NCBI GenBank assembly: GCA_041538025.1 | Contig: JBGOEV010000007.1 | Coordinates: 1-64,000 of the forward strand | Direction: 5' to 3' | Source of the DNA: Thermosaccharophagus gerlachensis | Lineage (GTDB): Bacteria; Armatimonadota; Fervidibacteria; Fervidibacterales; Thermosaccharophagaceae | DNA: 64,000 bases | In this document: one piece after another, positions 58,050 through 64,000 of the stretch | Layout of the letters: each line of letters opens with the position of its first letter | How positions within the stretch are numbered: position 1 is the first letter of the stretch | The notes under the pieces: generated by a model | Database searches by the model: none | Seen by the model: the letters and a program-made list of their open reading frames with translations, nothing else | Told to the model about the DNA's origin: nothing | Program-made: the position numbers and the translations under genes

Positions 58050-59348
58050 TCACTCTTGTCCTTGCTGTTCTGAGAGACGGCGAGTAAGCCTTTGCGTTTC
58101 ATAGCGCAGGCGCTTTGTTCCTACCGATGACATACCTTCGCCTTGCTCGAGGCGCTTAGCCTCTTCAAGGGCAACCGTTGCGAGTTCCTTCTCACCGATA
58201 CTCAGCAAACGCGTTGCTGACTGGCGAAGCAAGCGTGTAGCACGCTCATAATCGCCAGACTTAGCAGCTGCAAGAGCTTGTGTTTGCAACCTGAACGCCG
58301 TTGCCTTCTCAACGAAGTTCATAACTTTTGCGTTAACCTGTTTTGCTGCAGCTTCATCAGTGGTATACTCAATAATCACATCGGTGCGAACTTTTTCCCC
58401 AGATATGTTCCTGCTTGGTATATCGTAACTCACTTCAGCCTGTGCGAGCCTGTATCGCCCTGCAGGTCTTGGTGGTATGAGGAGCTCAACAAGTATAGCT
58501 TGCCCAACATCTCTTTCAATATCGCCAAGTGGCACTTGGACATCTCTATCTGAGAGCGGTTGATAGCCCAAGTTTGAGATGAGTGGGAGCACTCGCCAAA
58601 CCTGTCTTGGCGAGACACCTTGAACGAGCCTTAAGGTCAAGTAGGCGTTCTTTGCAACAGTGCCTTTCATGCTTCTCAGCACATCTTGGAAGTGCATGAG
58701 TATTTGCGATGGCTCTTGGATGAATTCCGAGAAACCACCGCTACTGGAGGTAGCACCAGCAACCTCATCAAGCAACTCCTCATTCCAATCCTCACCAAGC
58801 CCAAATGCTACAATTGGCAAGCCAAACTCTTGGCACTCCTTCGCCAACCTGATACATTCATCTTCATCGCCAAATGTTTGACCATCGGTGAGCAAAACCA
58901 TCCTGCTAACTCTATCGCGCCCCATATTTTTGCGCAGCTCGTTCAAGCCGAGTCTCATCCCTTTTGACATTTCTGTTCCGCCTCTGTCGGTTATCTTGTC
59001 AACGAGTCTTTTAAGCCCTTCTTTATCGCTTGCTGGTTGGCTTGGCACAAGCACTTCAGCCCTGTCGTCAAAGATGACTATTGAGATAATGTCATCTGGC
59101 TCAAGTTGGTCAATGACGAGCTTAACAGCCTCCCTCAAGTTCGCCACCTTTTCACCAGCCATTGAACCACTCCTATCAAGCACGAAAGAAATGTTCAATG
59201 GCATACGCTCGGCTTCACCAGCACCCACGGGGATGACTTCAACCAAAAGATAGCTTAGTTGCGTGCTTTGTGTGGACAGCACCTTCTCTTTGGCGAGCGT
59301 GCACTGTAACTTTAAAGCCTTCTCAGGCATTTCAACCATTCTCGCCAT
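58050..59348 (-). CDS. VWA-domain protein
   Basis: A 432-residue protein. The von Willebrand A domain at about residues 45-225 has an intact MIDAS: DRSGSMAG, the Thr in GGTEMSKG and DGQTFGDE. Upstream is a beta region (MPEKALKLQCTLAKEKVL) and downstream a beta-sandwich plus a helical C-terminal tail (AAAKSGDYERATRLLRQSATRLL) similar to TPR. There is no signal peptide. It is the first gene of a two-gene unit with the FHA protein. Starts at 59348 and 59339 are both possible. The pairing suggests a signalling or assembly complex. Confidence 0.88.
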   Translation of the reverse strand: MARMVEMPEKALKLQCTLAKEKVLSTQSTQLSYLLVEVIPVGAGEAERMPLNISFVLDRSGSMAGEKVANLREAVKLVIDQLEPDDIISIVIFDDRAEVLVPSQPASDKEGLKRLVDKITDRGGTEMSKGMRLGLNELRKNMGRDRVSRMVLLTDGQTFGDEDECIRLAKECQEFGLPIVAFGLGEDWNEELLDEVAGATSSSGGFSEFIQEPSQILMHFQDVLRSMKGTVAKNAYLTLRLVQGVSPRQVWRVLPLISNLGYQPLSDRDVQVPLGDIERDVGQAILVELLIPPRPAGRYRLAQAEVSYDIPSRNISGEKVRTDVIIEYTTDEAAAKQVNAKVMNFVEKATAFRLQTQALAAAKSGDYERATRLLRQSATRLLSIGEKELATVALEEAKRLEQGEGMSSVGTKRLRYETQRLTRRLSEQQGQE

Positions 59349-59386
59349 CGCCCCCTTAGGAGCAATTTGTTCATCATGCCATCCAT

Positions 59387-59415
59387 ATTTTACACCATTC
59401 CAACGACTATGTCAA
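59387..59415 (-). promoter_or_regulatory. Promoter of the VWA-FHA operon
   Basis: On the minus strand a perfect TTGACA (59410-59415) and TAAAAT (59387-59392) are separated by exactly 17 nt, about 40-50 bases before the VWA gene start. It is one of the best promoter matches in the window. Confidence 0.7.
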
Positions 59416-59495
59416 AGGCTTAAAGCCTTCGCTCAAGAAGTTTTCAAACTACGCATAATAAAGTGTGGCTGCAAACAGGAGAGGTGAAAAGGCAT

Positions 59496-61340
59496 ATGGC
59501 TGGAAAAATACGGGTGCTTGACCCTGATGTGGTTGTGAAGATAGCTGGTGGCGAAGTGATTGAGCGCCCCGCATCTGTCGTTAAGGAGCTGGTTGAGAAC
59601 TCACTTGATGCAGGCGCAAGAAAAATAACCGTTGAGGTTGAGGCTGGTGGGAGGCGTTTGATCAGGGTTTCTGATGACGGTTGTGGCATGTCACAAGAGG
59701 ATGCTGTGATGGCTTTCCAAAGACACGCCACAAGCAAGATACGCACCGCTGAAGACTTATATCGCATAACAACCCTTGGCTTTAGAGGCGAAGCACTGCC
59801 AAGCATCGCTTCAGTTTCACATGTTGAGCTGCTGACAAGAGAACATGACAGCGATGTTGGAACAAAGGTCGTCGTTGAAGGTGGTGTCATAACACAGCTT
59901 TCGTCAGTCGGTTGTCCTGCAGGGACGATAGTGACGGTGCGCAACCTGTTTTACAATGTTCCAGCAAGGTTAAAATTTATGCGCTCACCAGCATCCGAAT
60001 TTAACTACATCACCGAGATGCTCATTAAATTCATCCTTGCCCACACGGATGTTTCCTTCACCTTGCGTCATGATGGCAAGGATGTGCTTTGCTACTCTTC
60101 GGAAGCAACTGGTGGTGACCTGCGCTCAGCTGTTGCTGTTGTTTGGGGGAGCGATACTGCAAGTGAACTTATCCCGATAGAACTTTCAACACCGAAGGTG
60201 CGCATAAGCGGTCTTACATCAAAGCCCTCTTTGACCAAAAGCAGTAGAAGCCATCAAGTCGTAATCTTAAACGGGCGTTTTATAAAGCATCAAGGGATTG
60301 CGCTCGCAATAACTCACGCATATCAGAAGACGATACTGCCAAACAGGCACCCAGTTTGTGTATTGCGAATTGATATTGACCCACAGCTTGTGGATGTGAA
60401 TGTTCATCCAACGAAGGCTGAAGTCAAATTCGCAAATGAAGCTGAGATACAAAGGCTTGTAGTTGAAGCTATTGAGCTTGCGCTTGGCAGAACAATCGTC
60501 GTGCCAACAATAGCGTTAAAGCCCCAACCTAAACCAGCAACAGTGAAAGCTTTGAAAAGGGCAGAAGATGCTTTCGGGAAACTACTGCGCTCAAAGCTCC
60601 AGATCGGCACCGAACAAACGGCTCAGACGGATTTAACTGCCTCTAAAACTCATGCCGTTACATCAGCAGAAAATGTTGTGATGGTTACCACACCCGAGAC
60701 GAAGCCAAGCGAGAAACATGTTGGGATAGGAATTTCTGGTAGCGAGTTAGTTGACTGGCATGAAATCTTGATGTCACTTCACCCAGTGGCACAATTGCAC
60801 AAAACATATATTCTCGCCGAAGCACCTAACGGATTTTGCATCATCTCACAGCATAGGGCGCATGAGCGCATCATTTACGAATCGCTCTGCCAGAAAGAAA
60901 CAAGGGCTAAAGCTGTCCAATGGCTTGTGACACCCATTACGCTTAATGTTGGTCAAGCTGAAGTTAATTTCGTTGTAGAGCACTTGGAGGCGTTTTCATC
61001 GGTTGGGTTTGAGATTGAGCACTTCGGCGGTGGGACACTCGTTGTGCGCTCAATACCTGCCATAATGGTAAACCAACCGTATGCACAGATACTGCGCGAC
61101 ATCATCTCTGAGCTAATGCTTGAACAGCAAATGAGGACGCTTGAAGAGCTAATAGATGCGCTTCGTGCAAGCGTTGCATGTAAGTCGGCGATAAAGGCTG
61201 GCGAAGTTCTCTCAATTGCGGAGATGGAACAGCTCCTCTCAGACCTTAGCAAAACTGAGAAGCCATTCATTTGCCCTCACGGACAACCAGTTGCCCTAAC
61301 GATAACTGATGAGGAGCTTAGGAGACACTTTGAGCGCTAA
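59496..61340 (+). CDS. mutL: DNA mismatch repair protein MutL
   Basis: A 614-residue MutL. The GHKL ATPase domain is intact (ELVENSLDAGA, DDGCGM, GFRGEALPSIASVS), as is the transducer (LNGRFIKHQGIALAI, DVNVHPTKAEVKF). The C-terminal dimerisation/endonuclease domain has QHRAHER where DQHAAHER is expected: the catalytic Asp is replaced by Ser451. CPHGQP and ACKSAIKAGE are kept. The nuclease may be inactive or rearranged. The ATG at 59496 has GAGGTGA upstream. It is divergent from the VWA gene, and no mutS lies near. Confidence 0.95.
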   Translation: MAGKIRVLDPDVVVKIAGGEVIERPASVVKELVENSLDAGARKITVEVEAGGRRLIRVSDDGCGMSQEDAVMAFQRHATSKIRTAEDLYRITTLGFRGEALPSIASVSHVELLTREHDSDVGTKVVVEGGVITQLSSVGCPAGTIVTVRNLFYNVPARLKFMRSPASEFNYITEMLIKFILAHTDVSFTLRHDGKDVLCYSSEATGGDLRSAVAVVWGSDTASELIPIELSTPKVRISGLTSKPSLTKSSRSHQVVILNGRFIKHQGIALAITHAYQKTILPNRHPVCVLRIDIDPQLVDVNVHPTKAEVKFANEAEIQRLVVEAIELALGRTIVVPTIALKPQPKPATVKALKRAEDAFGKLLRSKLQIGTEQTAQTDLTASKTHAVTSAENVVMVTTPETKPSEKHVGIGISGSELVDWHEILMSLHPVAQLHKTYILAEAPNGFCIISQHRAHERIIYESLCQKETRAKAVQWLVTPITLNVGQAEVNFVVEHLEAFSSVGFEIEHFGGGTLVVRSIPAIMVNQPYAQILRDIISELMLEQQMRTLEELIDALRASVACKSAIKAGEVLSIAEMEQLLSDLSKTEKPFICPHGQPVALTITDEELRRHFER

Positions 61341-61384
61341 GCATAAACAATGCATCTACCCAAAGCAACTTGAGGTGTGAAGCG

Positions 61385-62611
61385 ATGTATGAGGATCTAC
61401 GTGAGCTTTTCTTCAAACATGTATGCCAAACATCGAAGGAACCGATTGGGCTTGTAGTTGAGCGCTCAAAAGGCTCTTTCGTTTACACGAGCGATGGCAA
61501 AGCTTACCTTGATTTCATGTCTGGGATCGCCGTAAACAACATCGGGCACACAAACGAAGAAGTTGTCGCAGCAATCGTTGAGCAAGCAAACAAGTTCCTG
61601 CATGTGATGGTGTATGGTGAGTTCGTGCTTGAGCCACAGGTGAAACTCGCAAAACGCTTGAGTGAGCTTCTACCCGAGCCACTCAATGTTGTTTACTTCA
61701 CGAATAGCGGAACCGAAGCAAACGAAGGCGCTTTAAAGGTGGCAAAGAAGTTCACGGGTAGAAAGAAGCTTGTCGCATTTGAGGGGAGCTTCCATGGCGA
61801 TACACATGGTTCACTATCTGTGACAGGAAGAAATGTTTACAGGAAGCCTTTTGAGCCACTCCTTCCGAATGTCGTGTTCCTGCCATTTGATGATGTTAAC
61901 AGGCTTGATGAGATTGACGAAGAGACAGCAGCTGTCATAACTGAGCCAATACAGGGAGAGGGAGGTATAAGGATACCGAGCGAAAAGTTCATGCACAGGC
62001 TCAGGGAACGCTGTAGCGAGGTCGGAGCTTTGCTTATCTTTGATGAGGTGCAAACTGGATTTGGGCGCACTGGAAAAATGTTTGCGATGGAACATTGGGG
62101 TGTAGTGCCTGACATAGTCACGCTGGCAAAGGCGTTAGGTGGTGGAATGCCACTTGGAGCATTTGTCGGAAGAAGAGAAATCATGGAAACACTGTCAGAG
62201 GAACCACCACTTTGTCATGTGACGACATTTGGTGGACATCCAGTATGCTGTGCTGCAGCATTAGCATCTATCAATGTGATAGTCAAGATGAGGCTTTGGG
62301 AGAGGGCAAGGGAAGTCGGTAGCTACATCGTTGATAGGTTGCGCTCAATCAAGGAGAACTCAAAATGCATAAGCGATGTTCGTGGGCTCGGACTTATGAT
62401 CGGCATTGAATTCACCTCGGGACAAATTGCAAGGATGGTTGTTTCTGAGGCGCTCAAAAGATGCCTCATACTCGGTTGGACTTTGCACTCGGATAAAGTT
62501 GTGAGGATCACACCACCGCTGACGATAAGCCAAGATGAGGTTGAGATGGGGTTGCGCATAATTGAAGAAGCCATACGCGAATGTGAAGAAATGGCTCTAA
62601 GCCCAACTTAA
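61385..62611 (+). CDS. argD: Acetylornithine-type aminotransferase
   Basis: A class III PLP aminotransferase of 408 residues. Visible are the NSGTEANEGALKVAKKFTGRKK segment, the SFHGDTHGSLSVTG region, ITEPIQGEGG, the PLP-binding Asp in LLIFDEVQTGFGRTGKMF, and the Lys in VTLAKALGGGMPLGA. The family also includes 4-aminobutyrate and LysW-type enzymes, so the substrate is not certain; argF in the window fits ArgD. ATG at 61385 with GAGGTG seven bases upstream. It lies 45 bp after mutL. Confidence 0.85.
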   Translation: MYEDLRELFFKHVCQTSKEPIGLVVERSKGSFVYTSDGKAYLDFMSGIAVNNIGHTNEEVVAAIVEQANKFLHVMVYGEFVLEPQVKLAKRLSELLPEPLNVVYFTNSGTEANEGALKVAKKFTGRKKLVAFEGSFHGDTHGSLSVTGRNVYRKPFEPLLPNVVFLPFDDVNRLDEIDEETAAVITEPIQGEGGIRIPSEKFMHRLRERCSEVGALLIFDEVQTGFGRTGKMFAMEHWGVVPDIVTLAKALGGGMPLGAFVGRREIMETLSEEPPLCHVTTFGGHPVCCAAALASINVIVKMRLWERAREVGSYIVDRLRSIKENSKCISDVRGLGLMIGIEFTSGQIARMVVSEALKRCLILGWTLHSDKVVRITPPLTISQDEVEMGLRIIEEAIRECEEMALSPT

Positions 62612-62669
62612 ATGCGTAGGTGGTATACCTAAGGTGTGTAGACGGGGAAAAGAGAAAAGCTCAAAGCCC

Positions 62670-64000
62670 ATGCGGGCATCAAAACGAAAGCCTGTCACCG
62701 AAGAACCAGTTGAGCCAATGTCGTTGCACATGTTCATGACACCGTTGCGCCAGCCGTTTGTCTCGCTCATGCTATGTGCTTACTTCTTAATTTGCATCGG
62801 CTATGCAATCGTTACACCATTTGGTAGAGCGCCAGACGAGAATGCACACCACTTTTATGTCCGTCACATCGTTGAAAGAGGAAGCTTACCAAAGATGCAA
62901 AAGGGTGAAGAGTGGCACGAAGCTCACCAACCACCTCTCTTCTACATCCTCGCTTCACCTCTGTTCATCGCTTCAAAGTCGCTTGCGAAGCTCATCGGAG
63001 CAAATGAAGGAGACGCAGAGAGAGCTACAGTTTGGGTGTTGCGCATATTTTGCATGCTTTGTGGCTCCATTACTGTCTTAGCGACTTTCCATGTGGCTAA
63101 ACTGCTCTTTCCGAACGAGCCGATTTACGCAAACACTGCATTGGCTTTTGCTGCCACGCATGCAATGCACGCTTTCATCAACTCATCAATCAACAGCGAT
63201 AACTTCGCTGAAGCTTTGTGCTCCATCTTCATGGTTTGGCTTCTGAGCACACCGTTCTCAAGAAGCATTGGGTTAAAAGATGCATTCACTCTTGGTCTCT
63301 TCCTCGGTTGCATCGGTATAACAAAATACTTTGCATGGAGCGCCGTTTCAGCCACCATCGTTGTGCTCTTTTGGAATGTGAGGCGCTACACGCCAAGCAT
63401 TCGTGAGCTTCTCAAGTGCATTGCTATAACATGCGTTACGGCATTCGCTATTTGTTCATGGTGGTATATCCGTAACATCATCCTTTACGGTGACCCACTG
63501 GGACAAAGGGTTTACGAACAGCTATCGGAGCATGCAGCTCAGCCATCTTGGTTTTTGGCTATGGGCTATTCAATGCTTGATTACTTCTCGTTTGCAGTTC
63601 GTTACCTCTACTGGACCTTTTGGGGCTTGTTCGGGCTCACCGATATTTTCCTGCCAGGTTGGGCTTACTACCTTTGGCTCATTCCGACACTCGCTTCTGC
63701 CATCGGGCTTCTGCGCTTGCTCATGTCACGCCGATTGATAACATCTGGGGAGCAAGTTGCGGTGAGTTGGCTCTCCTTACTTTGCTGGCTTATAACACTG
63801 CTCCTCCTCTACATCGCATTTCTAATGCACTACTTCTCGGCTCAAATGCGCCACCTCTTTTTAATGTTCGCTTTCTTTGCAGTCCTCTTTGCAGCTGGCT
63901 TGATTGAACTGCTTCCAGCAACAGTGAAAAAAGGACTTCAATTTATCCTCCCCATAGGCGTTGCCTCGTTCATGCTCACATACAATGCATTGTGCATCTT
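62670..64000 (+). CDS. Polytopic membrane glycosyltransferase-like protein (truncated at the right edge)
   Basis: At least 443 residues with about eleven hydrophobic segments so far, running off the window. The first external loop has TPFGRAPDENAHHFYVRHIVERGSLP, a pattern shared by DUF2142 and GT39-like lipid-linked sugar transferases, whose Asp-Glu is the likely catalytic/metal site. A loop with HEAHQPPLFYILASPLF follows, as in that family. It probably transfers a sugar from a polyprenyl carrier outside the membrane; the acceptor is unknown. The ATG at 62670 is chosen; a GTG at 62634 is also in frame. It lies 58 bp after argD. Confidence 0.75.
   Translation, partial: MRASKRKPVTEEPVEPMSLHMFMTPLRQPFVSLMLCAYFLICIGYAIVTPFGRAPDENAHHFYVRHIVERGSLPKMQKGEEWHEAHQPPLFYILASPLFIASKSLAKLIGANEGDAERATVWVLRIFCMLCGSITVLATFHVAKLLFPNEPIYANTALAFAATHAMHAFINSSINSDNFAEALCSIFMVWLLSTPFSRSIGLKDAFTLGLFLGCIGITKYFAWSAVSATIVVLFWNVRRYTPSIRELLKCIAITCVTAFAICSWWYIRNIILYGDPLGQRVYEQLSEHAAQPSWFLAMGYSMLDYFSFAVRYLYWTFWGLFGLTDIFLPGWAYYLWLIPTLASAIGLLRLLMSRRLITSGEQVAVSWLSLLCWLITLLLLYIAFLMHYFSAQMRHLFLMFAFFAVLFAAGLIELLPATVKKGLQFILPIGVASFMLTYNALCI

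Overview
The window looks like a chromosome segment of a thermophilic to hyperthermophilic bacterium, most plausibly a deep-branching Armatimonadota/Fervidibacteria-type lineage. The supporting signs are a truncated reverse gyrase at the left edge, bacterial gene orders (rpsB-tsf-pyrH-frr-uppS-rseP-proS and radA-yacL-ispD-ispF), bacterial-type promoters, a long bacterial SRP RNA, and a block of large secreted carbohydrate-related proteins (CBM9 + DUF6067 type, BNR/sialidase type, PL22-like propeller). The phylum is an inference; only the bacterial and thermophilic character is well supported by the sequence.

Region 1 (1-2.3 kb, minus) holds the start of reverse gyrase and a glutamine-dependent NAD+ synthetase. 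Region 2 (2.5-16.8 kb, minus) is one co-directional run: CBM9-DUF6067 protein, LamG-like secreted protein, TolB/PL22-like propeller, two secreted proteins of more than 1000 residues, a sialidase-fold protein and a tandem GNAT. A good sigma-70-like promoter at 16.8 kb lies ahead of the first gene. It looks like a glycan-degradation operon without its own transporter.

Region 3 (17.0-22.6 kb, minus) is an rRNA operon, 16S - tRNA-Ile - tRNA-Ala - 23S. It has an unusually long 23S (about 3.14 kb), no 5S next to it, a clear 23S processing stem, and three tandem promoters that share the same -35 hexamer TTTACA and the same 17-nt spacer. Divergent from it (22.8-25.2 kb, plus) is a two-gene unit: a protein made of four homing-endonuclease-associated (HNH_repeat-like) modules and a soluble histidine kinase with an N-terminal winged-helix-like domain and a PAS domain. 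This is the most unusual unit in the window.

Region 4 (25.2-36.2 kb, minus) has ClpC, a branched-chain aminotransferase, a Gfo/Idh/MocA oxidoreductase, a parvulin isomerase overlapping hisA, a small unknown gene, ispF, ispD, a PIN/TRAM membrane protein and RadA. Region 5 (36.2-45.7 kb, plus) has the SRP RNA, a small cysteine-containing ORF, then rpsB, tsf, pyrH, frr, a small PASTA-like protein, uppS, an unrecognised membrane protein where cdsA normally sits, rseP, proS and an MgtC-family protein. Region 6 (45.7-48.2 kb, minus) is groES-groEL-rpoZ.

Region 7 (48.3-64 kb) mixes strands: PolX, ArgF, a small membrane protein, a zinc-ribbon/TPR protein, NadC, tRNA-Tyr and tRNA-Thr, GatC and GatA, a membrane protein with an alkaline-phosphatase-like domain, a zinc-ribbon/FHA protein paired with a VWA protein, MutL with an altered endonuclease motif, an acetylornithine-type aminotransferase, and a truncated polytopic glycosyltransferase-like protein at the right edge. 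No CRISPR array, insertion sequence or integrase was found.
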